A stretch of DNA of 64,000 nucleotides from Streptomyces atratus (GCF_014648655.1 NZ_BMRN01000029.1:1-64000), one strand, 5' to 3'; counted from the first letter of the stretch, positions 15,805 to 25,074 are shown. Notes: a model not told the origin generated them from the letters alone. A program made the numbers and translations.

Positions 15805-17138
15805 CCGAAGTGCTTCTGCTGCTCGTGGCGGTATTGCTCTCGCTCGCCTGCGGCGCCTTCGTTGCGGCTGAGTTCTCTCTGACGACCGTCGAGCGCGGTC
15901 AGCTCGAACGGGCCGTGGAGCGGGGTGAGCGCGGCGCGGCGAGCGCCATGAAGGCCGTACGCAGCCTGACCTTCCAGCTCTCCGGCGCACAGCTCGGCAT
16001 CACCGTCACCAACCTGGTGGTCGGCATGCTCTCCGAACCGTCGATCGCGAAGCTGATCCGCGGTCCGGTGGAAGCCGTGGGCCTGTCCCCCAGCGTGGCG
16101 TCCTCCCTGGCCCTCGTCCTGGGAACCGCGCTGTCCACCGTATTCCTGATGGTCGTCGGCGAACTCGTCCCGAAGAACTGGGCGATCTCCTCCCCGCTCG
16201 CCGTGGCGAAGGCCGTGGCGACCCCGCAGCGGGCCTTCACCGCCGTCTTCCGACCGTTCATCAGCCACCTCAACAACACCGCGAACCGGATCGTGCGCCG
16301 CATCGGCCTGGAACCGGCCGAGGAGCTGGCCTCCGCCCGCAGCCCGCAGGAGTTGGTGGCACTGGCCCGGCACTCGGCCAAGGCGGGCGCACTGGAGGCC
16401 GACACCGCGGAACTGTTCGTCCGCACCCTCAATCTGGCGGAGCTCACGGCGGAGAACGTCATGACCCCGCGGGTGCAGGTCACCGCACTTGAGGTGCAGG
16501 CGACCGCCGAGGACGTGGCGAACGCCACCCGTGCGACCGGGCTGTCCCGCTTCCCCGTCTACCGGGGCAACCTGGACACCGTCGTCGGCGTGGCACACAT
16601 CAAGGACGTGCTGGCCATCCCGGTCGAGCAGCGGCCCCGTACACGCGTCTCGGAGATGCTGCGCGAGCCCCTGCTCGTACCGGAGACCCTCACCGTGGAC
16701 CGGCTCCTGGACCGGCTGTCCGGCAAGCTCGCCATGGCCGTCGTCATCGACGAGTACGGCGGGACGGCCGGCGTCGTGACTCTGGAGGACATCGTCGAGG
16801 AGGTGGTCGGCGAGGTGCGCGACGAACACGACCCGCACGAGACGCCGGACCTGGCACCGGCGGGTGAGGACGCCGACGGACGGACCCTGTGGTCGGCCGA
16901 CGGCGCCGCCCGCCTCGATCAGCTGAAGAGAATCGGACTGCGGGTGCCGGACGGACCGTACGAGACGCTCGCCGGACTTGTCGCCACCGAGGTCGGCCGC
17001 ATCCCTGCCGTCGGTGATTCGATCGAGCTGGCCGGCTGGCGGGTCGATGTGGTGGACGCCTCCGGGCGCCGTGCCGCGCGAGCCCTGCTGCATGCGCCGC
17101 TGCCCGGCGACGACGAGCAGACGGAGGAAGCACGATGA
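15801..17138 (+). CDS. CNNM/CorC-like membrane protein with CBS pair
   Basis: 445 residues. An N-terminal CNNM (DUF21) transmembrane domain (about 1-190, with AEFSLTTVERGQL and VVGELVPKNWAI), two CBS domains (about 205-335, LSRFPVYRGNLDTVVG and AVVIDEYGGTAGVVTLEDIVEE) and a C-terminal CorC_HlyC domain (about 350-430). Bacterial members (CorC, MpfA) take part in magnesium homeostasis or efflux; 'hemolysin' is a historical name. GACGGAGG upstream and the overlapping leader ORF suggest controlled initiation. It overlaps the second CNNM gene as ATGA. Confidence 0.9.
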   Translation: MTEVLLLLVAVLLSLACGAFVAAEFSLTTVERGQLERAVERGERGAASAMKAVRSLTFQLSGAQLGITVTNLVVGMLSEPSIAKLIRGPVEAVGLSPSVASSLALVLGTALSTVFLMVVGELVPKNWAISSPLAVAKAVATPQRAFTAVFRPFISHLNNTANRIVRRIGLEPAEELASARSPQELVALARHSAKAGALEADTAELFVRTLNLAELTAENVMTPRVQVTALEVQATAEDVANATRATGLSRFPVYRGNLDTVVGVAHIKDVLAIPVEQRPRTRVSEMLREPLLVPETLTVDRLLDRLSGKLAMAVVIDEYGGTAGVVTLEDIVEEVVGEVRDEHDPHETPDLAPAGEDADGRTLWSADGAARLDQLKRIGLRVPDGPYETLAGLVATEVGRIPAVGDSIELAGWRVDVVDASGRRAARALLHAPLPGDDEQTEEAR

Positions 17139-18154
17139 CCGCCGTCCAGCTCTTCATCGGACTGATGACACTGGTCGTCAACGCCTTCTTCGTCGGCGCG
17201 GAGTTCGCGCTGATCTCCGTACGCCGCAGCCAGATAGAGCCGGAGGCCGAGAACGGGAACCGGCGGGCGCGCAGCGTCATCTGGGGCCTCGAACACGTAT
17301 CGGCGCTGCTCGCGGCGGCACAGCTGGGCATCACCCTCTGCACGCTGGTCCTCGGCATCGTCGCCGAACCGGCCATCGCGCATCTGCTGGAACCTTTCTT
17401 CACCGCGGTGGGTGTGCCGCACGGACTGATCCATCCGATCTCGTTCGTGATCGCGCTGTCCGTGGCGACCTATCTGCACATGCTGCTCGGCGAGATGGTG
17501 CCGAAGAACATCGCTCTGGCCGAGCCCGTGCGGACCGCACTGCTGCTCGGACCGCCGCTGGTGACCCTCGCCAGGGCGCTGCGCCCGGTGATCTTCGCCG
17601 TCAACGCCTTCGCCAACGCGCTGCTGAAGCTCCTGCGGGTCGAGACGAAGGACGAGGTGTCCGCCACGTTCTCCGACGACGAACTGGCCCGGCTGGTGAA
17701 GGACGCCGGGGACGCCGGGCTGGTCGACGACCGCGCTGCCGAGCGGCTGCACCACGCCCTTGAGCTGGGCCGTCGCCCGGTGCGGGATGTGGTGATGCCG
17801 GTGGAGCGGGTGGTGTACGCGAGGATCGGGACGACGCCGGAACAGCTGGAGCAGCTCTCGTACGAGACCGGCTTCTCGCGTTTCCCGGTGATGGACAGCG
17901 AGGAGCGGATCCTGGGCTACCTCCATGTGAAGGACGCCCTGGACGCCACACCGCGCGATGTGCCGTTCCCCGTGTCGGCAATGCGGCCGATCGCCCGGGT
18001 GCGGGCCGCCACACCGCTCGACGACGTGCTGACCGCGCTGCGGCGCAGCCGCACACATCTGGCGGCGGTTCTGGACGAGGACGATCGACTCGCCGGAATG
18101 GTCACGATGGAGGATGTGCTGCGCGAGCTGGTGGGCCGACCGCAGGCGCGCTGA
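17135..18154 (+). CDS. Second CNNM-CBS membrane protein, lacking the CorC domain
   Basis: 339 residues. The same CNNM fold (AEFALISVRRSQIEPE, LLGEMVPKNIALAEP) plus two CBS domains (FSRFPVMDSEERILGYLHV, LDEDDRLAGMVTMEDVLREL). The chain ends soon after the second CBS domain, about 100 residues shorter than its partner, so the CorC_HlyC domain is absent. Its start overlaps the stop of the upstream gene by four bases. The pair may form a heteromeric transporter with one regulatory C-terminus, which is inference. Confidence 0.88.
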   Translation: MTAVQLFIGLMTLVVNAFFVGAEFALISVRRSQIEPEAENGNRRARSVIWGLEHVSALLAAAQLGITLCTLVLGIVAEPAIAHLLEPFFTAVGVPHGLIHPISFVIALSVATYLHMLLGEMVPKNIALAEPVRTALLLGPPLVTLARALRPVIFAVNAFANALLKLLRVETKDEVSATFSDDELARLVKDAGDAGLVDDRAAERLHHALELGRRPVRDVVMPVERVVYARIGTTPEQLEQLSYETGFSRFPVMDSEERILGYLHVKDALDATPRDVPFPVSAMRPIARVRAATPLDDVLTALRRSRTHLAAVLDEDDRLAGMVTMEDVLRELVGRPQAR

Positions 18155-18181
18155 CCGCTGGACGGGGGCCACTGGGGGCCG

Positions 18182-18261
18182 GGTGCGGGTTCCATCGCAG
18201 GCAGGCCGACCGGTGACCGGCGGGGGCGCGGTGCGGGTTCCATCGCAGGCAGGCCGACCGG
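18182..18261. repeat. Intergenic direct repeat of about 32 bp
   Basis: Two identical copies of a 32-bp unit beginning GGTGCGGGTTCCATCGCA lie at 18182-18213 and 18230-18261, separated by 16 bp. A third, partial copy (GGTGCGGGTTC) begins at 18271. They are between the second CNNM gene and a LysE exporter. Copy number and spacing do not fit a CRISPR array; slippage duplication is likely. Confidence 0.75.
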
Positions 18262-18336
18262 CGGGGGCGCGGTGCGGGTTCGGCCGCGCCCACCCGCAGA
18301 AGGGGGCGCCACCCGGCTCGGTTAGGCTGACAGTCC

Positions 18337-18993
18337 ATGGCAATCAGCACCGCACTATGGTCATTCGCCCTGGTCGTAGGGCTCCTCACCCTCACTCCGG
18401 GCCTCGACACGGCCCTCGTCCTTCGCACCTCGGCGCTCGGTCACCGCAAGCGTGCACTCGGTGTCGTCCTCGGCATCCAGAGCGGAACCCTGGCCTGGGG
18501 CGCGCTCACCTCGCTCGGTGTCACAGCACTGCTCACCGCCTCGCACGTCGCATACGAAGCGCTGCGTTACGCCGGAGCCGCGTATCTGCTCTGGATGGGC
18601 GGAAGCATGATCATCAGCACCTTGCGCGGCCGGGGCGCCGAGGGGGTGGAGGTGCCGGAGGCCAAGGCTCATGCCCTGGCTTCTCAAGGAACCGACGGGC
18701 TCGCTGCCGGGTGGCGGCAGGGCGCCCTGACCAATCTGCTCAATCCGAAGATGGGCGTGTTCTACGTGGCCGTCCTGCCCCAGTTCATCCCGGCAGGCGC
18801 CCCGCACTTCGCCACAGGCCTCCTGCTGACCGGGGTGCACATCGTGCTCGGCCTGCTCTGGTCGGTGCTGTTGATCGCCTTCGCCCAGCTGCTGCGGGGC
18901 TGGCTGCAACGCCCGCAGGCCCGTCGGCTGCTCGACCGGATCACCGGGACCGTCATCGCCGGGTTCGGCCTGCGGCTGGCCCTGAGCGACTGA
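18337..18993 (+). CDS. LysE/RhtB-family exporter
   Basis: 218 residues with six predicted membrane segments, the N-terminal LysE motif LTPGLDTALVLRTSA and the central GALTNLLNPKMGVFYVAVLPQF. Likely exports an amino acid or similar metabolite; the substrate is unknown. No regulator is adjacent. TAGGCT at 18323-18328 followed 8 bases later by the ATG hints at a leaderless mRNA, since no Shine-Dalgarno is present. Confidence 0.88.
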   Translation: MAISTALWSFALVVGLLTLTPGLDTALVLRTSALGHRKRALGVVLGIQSGTLAWGALTSLGVTALLTASHVAYEALRYAGAAYLLWMGGSMIISTLRGRGAEGVEVPEAKAHALASQGTDGLAAGWRQGALTNLLNPKMGVFYVAVLPQFIPAGAPHFATGLLLTGVHIVLGLLWSVLLIAFAQLLRGWLQRPQARRLLDRITGTVIAGFGLRLALSD

Positions 18994-19086
18994 GAACGCG
19001 ACCGCCGTCAGCGCACTGCGACGCCCGGTACCCGGCCTGCGCCTTCCGGAAGGGATCGGACCCCACCGCGATACGATCGCATCGCC

Positions 19087-19935
19087 ATGGAAATGAATGC
19101 CTCCTACACCAGTCTCGTCGCGGTCGGCGACTCGTTCACCGAGGGCATGTCGGACCTGCTGCCCGACGGCTCATACCGGGGCTGGGCAGACATCCTCGCC
19201 GGACGGCTCGCGGTCCGCACCCCGGGATTTCGCTACGCGAATCTCGCCGTACGGGGCAAGTTGATCGCGCAGATCGTCGACGAGCAGGTTGATGCGGCCG
19301 CCGCCATGCAGGCCGATGTCATCACGCTCGTCGGCGGTCTCAACGACACGCTGCGGCCCAAGTGCGACATGGGCATGGTCCGCGAAAAGCTCGAAGAGGC
19401 CGTGGAGCGTCTCGCGCCCTCGTGCAGGAAGCTTGTGCTCATGCGCAGCCCCGGTCGCAACGGCCCGGTGATGGAACGCTTCCGCCCTCGGATGGAGGAG
19501 TTGTTCTCCCTGGTCGACGAGTTGGCTGCCCGCCACGGAGCGTCGGTCGTCGATCTGTACGGAGCACCGGCCCTGGGCGACCCCCGTCTGTGGGGCGTCG
19601 ACCGGCTGCATCTGACGGCCGACGGCCACCGCCGGGTGGCGGAGGCGGTCTGGCAGACGCTGCGGCTGCCGCCGGAGAACGACTGGCGGACGCCGCTCCC
19701 GGCCTCCGCACCTCCGAAATGGGCGGTACGACGCGTCGACGACGCCCGCTTCGCCCGTCGGCACCTCATACCGTGGATCGGCCGCCGTCTGACCGGCCGT
19801 TCGTCCGGAGACGGGCGGACAGGCGCCCAGTACAGCGCTGAACTGGGGAGAGCGTTCTGGGTCACCCCCGAGGATGCCCGCGACCCCGGCCCGGTGGCGA
19901 CGTGGCGCCAGGTGGATGTGACTCCGCTCTCGTAG
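19087..19935 (+). CDS. SGNH/GDSL-family hydrolase
   Basis: 282 residues, no signal peptide. Block I AVGDSFTEGMSD (nucleophilic Ser about residue 16), block III VGGLNDTLRP (oxyanion Asn) and block V DRLHLTADGH (Asp-His pair) are all present, so the catalytic set looks complete. A basic C-terminal extension of about 80 residues (RRVDDARFARRHLIPWIGRR) follows the domain. Streptomyces has many such cytosolic esterases of unknown substrate. It lies 59 bases before purB on the same strand. Confidence 0.88.
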   Translation: MEMNASYTSLVAVGDSFTEGMSDLLPDGSYRGWADILAGRLAVRTPGFRYANLAVRGKLIAQIVDEQVDAAAAMQADVITLVGGLNDTLRPKCDMGMVREKLEEAVERLAPSCRKLVLMRSPGRNGPVMERFRPRMEELFSLVDELAARHGASVVDLYGAPALGDPRLWGVDRLHLTADGHRRVAEAVWQTLRLPPENDWRTPLPASAPPKWAVRRVDDARFARRHLIPWIGRRLTGRSSGDGRTGAQYSAELGRAFWVTPEDARDPGPVATWRQVDVTPLS

Positions 19936-19980
19936 CAACCCACAAACCGGACCGCGGCGCTGGCCTGCACAAACCGCCAG

Positions 19981-19986
19981 TAGAAT
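19981..19986 (+). promoter_or_regulatory. Candidate -10 element of a leaderless purB mRNA
   Basis: TAGAAT at 19981-19986 ends 8 bases before the purB GTG at 19995, and no Shine-Dalgarno lies between. That spacing would place the transcription start at or within two bases of the start codon. I find no good -35 hexamer at 16-18 bases upstream. Confidence 0.5.
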
Positions 19987-19994
19987 CTGGACAC

Positions 19995-21437
19995 GTGACT
20001 GCTGTGTCTGCGAAGCCTCGCATCCCCAATGTCCTGGCCGGCCGCTACGCCTCCACGGAGCTGGCCGTCCTCTGGTCCCCCGAGCAGAAGGTGAAGCTGG
20101 AACGCCAGCTGTGGCTGGCGGTGCTGCGCGCTCAGAAGGACCTCGGGATCGAGGTGCCGGACGCCGCGCTCGCTGATTACGAACGTGTCGTCGACCAGGT
20201 CGACCTTGCCTCGATCGCCGAGCGCGAGAAGGTCACCCGGCACGACGTCAAGGCCCGGATCGAGGAGTTCAACGCCCTCGCCGGCCATGAGCAGGTCCAC
20301 AAGGGCATGACGTCCCGGGACCTCACGGAGAACGTCGAGCAGCTGCAGATCCGGCTCTCCCTGGAGCTGATGCGCGACCGCACGGTGGCGGTCCTGGCCC
20401 GGCTCGGCAAGCTGTCGGGCGAGTACCGCGAGCTGGTCATGGCCGGCCGCTCCCACAACGTCGCCGCGCAGGCGACCACGCTCGGCAAGCGGTTCGCGAC
20501 CGCGGCCGACGAGCTGCTGGTGGCCTACGGACGGCTCGAGGACCTGCTGGGCCGCTACCCGCTGCGAGGCATCAAGGGTCCCGTGGGCACGGCCCAGGAC
20601 ATGCTCGACCTGCTGGGCGGCGACGCCGGAAAGCTCGCCGAGCTGGAGCAGCGCATCGCCGGGCACCTCGGTTTCGCTCAGGCCTTCACATCGGTCGGCC
20701 AGGTCTACCCGCGCTCACTCGACTACGACGTGGTGACGGCACTGGTGCAGCTGGCCGCGGCGCCCTCGTCGGTCGCGAAGACGATCCGTCTGATGGCCGG
20801 GCACGAGCTGGTGACAGAGGGCTTCAAGCCGGGTCAGGTCGGCTCCTCCGCGATGCCGCACAAGATGAACACCCGCTCCTGCGAGCGCGTCAACGGCCTG
20901 ATGGTCATTCTGCGCGGCTACGCGTCGATGACCGGCGAGCTGGCCGGCGACCAGTGGAACGAGGGCGATGTGTCCTGCTCCGTGGTCCGCCGCGTGGCAC
21001 TCCCCGACGCGTTCTTCGCATTCGACGGTCTCCTCGAGACCTTCCTGACGGTGCTCGACGAGTTCGGGGCGTTCCCGGCCGTCGTCGCCCGCGAGCTGGA
21101 CCGCTACCTCCCGTTCCTCGCCACGACCAAGGTTCTGATGGGTGCGGTGCGCGCCGGTGTCGGCCGTGAGGTCGCCCACGAGGCGATCAAGGAGAACGCG
21201 GTCGCCTCGGCCCTGGCCATGCGTGAGCAGGGCGCCGAGCGCAACGAGCTGCTCGACAAGCTGGCCGCCGACGGGCGCATCCCGCTGGACCGCGCACAGC
21301 TGGACGCGCTGATGGCCGACAAGCTCTCCTTCACGGGAGCGGCGGGCGACCAGGTCACCGCGCTGATCTCCCGCATCGAGGAGATCACCAAGCAGCACCC
21401 CGAGGCCGCCGCATACACGCCGGGCTCCATCCTCTGA
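19995..21437 (+). CDS. purB: Adenylosuccinate lyase
   Basis: 480 residues. Cleaves SAICAR to AICAR and adenylosuccinate to AMP in purine synthesis. The fumarase/aspartase signature GSSAMPHKMNTRSCE with the flexible catalytic loop is at about residues 282-296, and the active-site SHNVAAQATTLGKR and TSRDLTENVEQL are present. GTG 19995 gives the usual MTAVSAKPRIPNVLAGRYAS-like start; the longer frame from 19902 runs into the preceding gene. The -10-like TAGAAT just upstream suggests a leaderless mRNA. Confidence 0.95.
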   Translation: MTAVSAKPRIPNVLAGRYASTELAVLWSPEQKVKLERQLWLAVLRAQKDLGIEVPDAALADYERVVDQVDLASIAEREKVTRHDVKARIEEFNALAGHEQVHKGMTSRDLTENVEQLQIRLSLELMRDRTVAVLARLGKLSGEYRELVMAGRSHNVAAQATTLGKRFATAADELLVAYGRLEDLLGRYPLRGIKGPVGTAQDMLDLLGGDAGKLAELEQRIAGHLGFAQAFTSVGQVYPRSLDYDVVTALVQLAAAPSSVAKTIRLMAGHELVTEGFKPGQVGSSAMPHKMNTRSCERVNGLMVILRGYASMTGELAGDQWNEGDVSCSVVRRVALPDAFFAFDGLLETFLTVLDEFGAFPAVVARELDRYLPFLATTKVLMGAVRAGVGREVAHEAIKENAVASALAMREQGAERNELLDKLAADGRIPLDRAQLDALMADKLSFTGAAGDQVTALISRIEEITKQHPEAAAYTPGSIL

Positions 21438-21456
21438 CAGCCGCCACCGCAGCCGG

Positions 21457-22020
21457 ATGACACCCGAAGAGCTCCAGGCCGCCCGCGACAGCACCGTTCC
21501 CGATGTGGTCGCGGGCGGCCTGCGTGTGCTGTTCTGCGGGATCAACCCGAGCCTGATGACAGGGGCAACGGGCCACCACTTCGCCCACCCCGGCAACCGC
21601 TTCTGGCCGGTACTCCACCGGTCCGGCTTCACCCCCCGGCAGCTGAAGCCGGCAGAACAGACCGAACTGCTGCGATACGGACTGGGCATCACCAACGTGG
21701 TCGCCCGGGCCACCGCACGGGCGGACGAGCTGTCCACCGAGGAGTTCCGCGAGGGCGGACAGATCCTGGCAGCCAAGGTCGAGCAGCTGCGACCGCGGTG
21801 GCTGGCAGTCGTGGGGGTCACTGCGTACCGCACCGCCTTCGGCAAACGAACCGCCCGGATCGGTCCGCAGGACCACACGATCGGCGGCGCCCGCGTCTGG
21901 GCCCTGCCCAACCCCAGCGGCCTGAACGCCCATTGGACCGCTCAGACGATGGCGGAGGAGTACGGACGCCTCCGTACCTCTGTCGAATGCGATGGCATCA
22001 GCACCACCGAAGGAACCTGA
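21457..22020 (+). CDS. mug: G/U(T) mismatch-specific DNA glycosylase, Mug type
   Basis: 187 residues. A uracil-DNA-glycosylase superfamily fold with motif A GINPSLMTGATG (Asn as in Mug), HFAHPGNRFWPVL and motif B PNPSGLNAHW. Mug removes uracil or ethenocytosine opposite guanine as the first step of base-excision repair. It begins 19 bases after purB on the same strand. ATG 21457 is used; length is normal. Confidence 0.9.
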   Translation: MTPEELQAARDSTVPDVVAGGLRVLFCGINPSLMTGATGHHFAHPGNRFWPVLHRSGFTPRQLKPAEQTELLRYGLGITNVVARATARADELSTEEFREGGQILAAKVEQLRPRWLAVVGVTAYRTAFGKRTARIGPQDHTIGGARVWALPNPSGLNAHWTAQTMAEEYGRLRTSVECDGISTTEGT

Positions 22021-22220
22021 CTCCCCGGCGGCTGTACGGCGACTCGATGCCGATGGCCGTCCGGTTGCGGTTGCGGTTGTGTCCGTGGCAGGAGGCTGGT
22101 GCCTGGCCCATGACGGCGAGCGGTGGCGGGGCCAGGGCCCGTCCGCAGGAGGCGGATACCCGGGCCGGACACAGCGGACGGCTGTCGCGCTCCGCCTCAG
22201 CGGGCAGCAGCCTGCTCACG

Positions 22221-22658
22221 TCACGGCGGATCAATCTCCGTCACTACAACGCTCAACTCGCAACCGGGGCCTTCCTCCTCCAGGTAGAGCCCCATGGCAA
22301 CCCATCGGTCCTCGATCCGCCAGAGCTGGAGATACTCGCAGCCCGCAACCGTCTCGGCCCATGCCTCCGGTATTTCCTCACCGGCCATCATCCGCTCCTG
22401 CGCACTCCACAGACTGATCGCCTGCGGCTCGCCCCAGCGACCGGTGAACAGCGTCAGCAGCGCGTCATGCTCTGCGAGGCACTGGGCCCGGTGCTCCAGT
22501 CGCCCTGCCTCGTCGTCGTCCCAGTGATCGATGTCCGCGTGCAAGGAAACTGTGTGATAGCCGGGCCCGCTGACTCCCGAGCCTGACCGGATGCGCTCCG
22601 CGGGGAATTCCCGGGTGCGCATCCCGTCGATGAGGCGGAGGTGATGTGCGGTGGTCAT
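22221..22658 (-). CDS. Conserved-type protein of unknown function
   Basis: 145 residues from ATG 22658, acidic, without signal peptide or membrane helices. It has a good coding look: aromatic-rich strands near the C-terminus (CEYLQLWRIEDRWVAMGLYL) and an N-terminal helix (TTAHHLRLIDGM). The size and composition recall small actinobacterial hypothetical or immunity-type proteins, but I cannot assign a family. It stands alone, divergent from a region of decayed genes. Confidence 0.6.
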   Translation of the reverse strand: MTTAHHLRLIDGMRTREFPAERIRSGSGVSGPGYHTVSLHADIDHWDDDEAGRLEHRAQCLAEHDALLTLFTGRWGEPQAISLWSAQERMMAGEEIPEAWAETVAGCEYLQLWRIEDRWVAMGLYLEEEGPGCELSVVVTEIDPP

Positions 22659-22757
22659 GCCGCTAGTAAACCGCCCAGCACTGACAAGCCGCCCCGCGTC
22701 ATGGGCTTTGAGGGGCTTTCAGCCGTCTTGCTCCATCTTTGAGGACGTGGCAGCGGG

Positions 22758-22838
22758 CTATGCGTCCCTTCGCCGGATCGCCCACCAGCCTGCGGGTAGT
22801 GCCGCCGATGCCCACGTCGCTGCCACCGTGAGTCCGCT
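22758..22838 (-). pseudogene. C-terminal fragment of an ABC-2-type permease
   Basis: The last 26 codons before TAG 22758-22760 read as a hydrophobic helix ending in RRRDA (TVAATWASAALPAGWW...RRRDA), the typical last membrane segment and tail of ABC-2 permeases in actinobacteria. Upstream the same frame loses any membrane character. Together with the ATPase tail just upstream on the same strand it marks a deleted ABC transporter operon. Short, so moderate confidence. Confidence 0.45.
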
Positions 22839-22914
22839 CCACACGGTCCAAAACTGCCTTCTGGGCTCTGGTGGAGCACCAACTGTCCTGCCCTGTCGGG
22901 CAGATACTGTGCCG

Positions 22915-23055
22915 CGCCGCCGGCGACGTCTCCATGGCGTCGGAGGTGAGGTCGAGGCAGGCCTGTTCCAACGTGGCCTGTTCATCGATGAGTTCGAGGA
23001 CGGAAATGCCTTCGGCGGCGGCTGTCGCACCGATCTCCCCGGCCTTCGCGCGGTC
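22915..23055 (-). pseudogene. C-terminal fragment of an ABC transporter ATPase
   Basis: About 45 codons (AGEIGATAAAEGISVLELI, then ATLEQACLDLTSDAMET) match the C-terminal region of bacitracin-type ABC ATPases, where a beta-alpha unit ends in '(S/T)LE(E/Q)(A/V)(F/Y)L(D/E)LT'. No Walker A, signature or Walker B motif is present within the surrounding frame. A permease tail follows on the same strand. The divergent neighbour at 23147 is a histidine kinase of the type that often regulates such transporters. Confidence 0.45.
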
Positions 23056-23078
23056 GCGCCCGGTGCCAGGCCTCCCCC

Positions 23079-23122
23079 CGCTCGGGGGAGCCGCCGGGTC
23101 CGCTCGGGGGAGCCGCCGGGTC
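23079..23122. repeat. Tandem duplication of a 22-bp unit
   Basis: Two adjacent identical 22-bp units starting CGCTCGGGGGAGCCGCC occupy 23079-23100 and 23101-23122, at the end of the decayed ABC region and 25 bases before the histidine kinase. Looks like a slippage duplication. Confidence 0.75.
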
Positions 23123-23146
23123 CGTGCGGGCTGACACGATGGCAGC

Positions 23147-24319
23147 ATGTTCCGCCTTCTCCGACCGCTCGCCGTACCTGTCACCTACACCCGGTGGCTG
23201 CATCTCCTCATCCCGGGTGCGGTCTACAGCGTGTGGCTGTACATCTCCCCGGACACTCCGTGGGCGCCCATGGTCTTCGCTGTCCCAGTGGGGTTGTTGC
23301 CCGCCATGCGGCTGGCCGAAGGTGTTCAGGCACAGCTCCTGCTCACGCCTGCCGAGCGGGGCCGCCCCCACGCGGCGATCTCCACAAGCGCTGCGGCCAC
23401 TTGGACGGATCGCTGGCGAACCGTGTTGTGGCTGGAAATACGACTGCTGCTCTGCGTCGCCGTGGGGTTCGCAACAGTGCGGCTGCCGACGACCGCGGTT
23501 GATCTCGTCCTCACCGCGGCGGGCGACGGCCCGAGCGGCGAATGGCTGGTCCGCGCAGTGGCGCCGCGCTGGTGGTACGCCCTGCTGGCACCTCTGCCCA
23601 TCCTCGTACTGCTTGCCGTGGTTGCGGCGAGCGGAGAGCTGATCACTGCGACCGCGCGTCGGCTCCTCAGTCCCTCACCGGCGCAGCGGTTGACGGCTCT
23701 GGAGGAGCGCACCGAGCAGTTGCTGGAGCGCAATCGCATCGCACGGGAGCTGCATGACTCGATCGGGCACGCGTTGACGGTCGCGATCGTGCAGGCGGGT
23801 GCGGCCCGGGCGGCTGACGACCCGGAGTTCACCGAGCGTGCACTGGCCGCGATCGAGGAGACCGGCAGGGACGCGGTCGACGATCTGGAGCGGGTTCTGC
23901 GGGTGCTGCGCGAATCGGGAACACCGGTGGGGCAGCGGCCCACGCTCGCGGAGGTGGACCGGCTCCTGGACTCCGCGCGTGGTTCGGGGGCCGAGATCGA
24001 TGTGGACGTCTCCGGTCCGCTGGAGCAGGTTCCGGGGACGGTCTCCCGCGAGGGGTACCGCATCCTTCAGGAGTCTCTCACCAATGTGCTCCGTCACTCC
24101 GGGGCGGTGCCCGTCCGGGTGCGCATCAGCGTCACGAACGGCCGGCTGGAGATGGAGGTGACCAATCCGCTCACTGATTCCATGGGCACGCCGGGCGGTG
24201 GGAGCGGGCTGCGGGGCATCCGCGAGCGGGCCGCGCTGCTGGGCGGAAAGGCCAAGACAGGTCCGTACGACGGCGAATGGAGGGTGCACGCAAGTCTTCC
24301 GTTGAACGGCCTAGGCTGA
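23147..24319 (+). CDS. Two-component sensor histidine kinase (NarL-type, HisKA_3)
   Basis: 390 residues. Four or so membrane helices in the first 170 residues with short loops, a linker coiled coil (LTALEERTEQLLERNR), the HisKA_3 phospho-acceptor motif IARELHDSIGHALT (His near residue 204) and a HATPase_c domain with ESLTNVLRHSGAVP and GSGLRGIRERAALLGG. The lack of a large outer domain suggests membrane-embedded sensing. The response regulator starts 4 bases later. ABC-transporter remnants lie divergently upstream. Confidence 0.92.
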   Translation: MFRLLRPLAVPVTYTRWLHLLIPGAVYSVWLYISPDTPWAPMVFAVPVGLLPAMRLAEGVQAQLLLTPAERGRPHAAISTSAAATWTDRWRTVLWLEIRLLLCVAVGFATVRLPTTAVDLVLTAAGDGPSGEWLVRAVAPRWWYALLAPLPILVLLAVVAASGELITATARRLLSPSPAQRLTALEERTEQLLERNRIARELHDSIGHALTVAIVQAGAARAADDPEFTERALAAIEETGRDAVDDLERVLRVLRESGTPVGQRPTLAEVDRLLDSARGSGAEIDVDVSGPLEQVPGTVSREGYRILQESLTNVLRHSGAVPVRVRISVTNGRLEMEVTNPLTDSMGTPGGGSGLRGIRERAALLGGKAKTGPYDGEWRVHASLPLNGLG

Positions 24320-24323
24320 CCTG

Positions 24324-24974
24324 ATGCCGGTTACCGTTCTTCTGGTCGATGACGAACCCCTCGTCCGCGCGGGGCTGCGTGCGGTTCTTGAGGCTCAGCC
24401 CGATATCGAGGTGGTGGGCGAGGCTGGTGACGGCGCCGCAGTGATCCCGTTGCTGCATCAGCTGCGTCCCGATGTGGTGGCCATGGACGTCAGGATGCCG
24501 CTGATGGATGGCATCGAGACAACGCGGGTGGTGCTGCGGACCGTGCCGGAACCACCGAAGATCCTGGTGGTCACCACATTCGAGAACGACGAGTACGTGT
24601 ACGAGGCGCTGCGCGCCGGAGCGGACGGTTTTCTCCTCAAGCGTGCCCGGCCCGCCGAGATCGTGCATGCGGTGCGCCTGGTCGCAGAGGGCGAGTCGTT
24701 GCTGTTCCCGGCGGCGGTCCGGCATCTGGCCGCCGCGTACGGCACGAGCAAGGCGCGGGCGGCCATGGACCGGGCGTCGCTGACCGGCCGTGAGGCTGCG
24801 GTCCTCCGGCTGATGGCCCGTGGCCTGTCGAACGCGGAGATCGCCGCAAAGCTCGTGGTCGGTGTCGAGACGGTGAAGACCCATGTCAGCGCCGTACTGG
24901 CCAAGTTGGGTGCGAGGGACCGTACCCAAGCGGTGATCGCAGCGTACGAGTCCGGGTTCGTCGCTCCGAGCTGA
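24324..24974 (+). CDS. NarL/FixJ-family response regulator
   Basis: 216 residues. Receiver domain (1-120) with LLVDDEPLVRAGLR, phospho-acceptor Asp in VVAMDVRMPLMDG and conserved Lys in LLKRARP; LuxR-type helix-turn-helix at about 150-210 (LTGREAAVLRLMARGLSNAEIA). It pairs with the kinase immediately upstream. The original target may have been the now truncated ABC transporter genes at 22758-23055; that is inference from position. Confidence 0.93.
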   Translation: MPVTVLLVDDEPLVRAGLRAVLEAQPDIEVVGEAGDGAAVIPLLHQLRPDVVAMDVRMPLMDGIETTRVVLRTVPEPPKILVVTTFENDEYVYEALRAGADGFLLKRARPAEIVHAVRLVAEGESLLFPAAVRHLAAAYGTSKARAAMDRASLTGREAAVLRLMARGLSNAEIAAKLVVGVETVKTHVSAVLAKLGARDRTQAVIAAYESGFVAPS

Positions 24975-25074
24975 GGGCCGTCGGCGCCGGATACCCGTTC
25001 CGGCCCGCAGTCGCCCTGCACCCGGGCAGCGAGTACCATCCGCCTGACATGCGCACGAGCTGGGAGGACACACC

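Noticed and set aside
18182..18290. CRISPR-like repeats
   Set aside because: Only two full copies with unequal short spacing and no cas genes.
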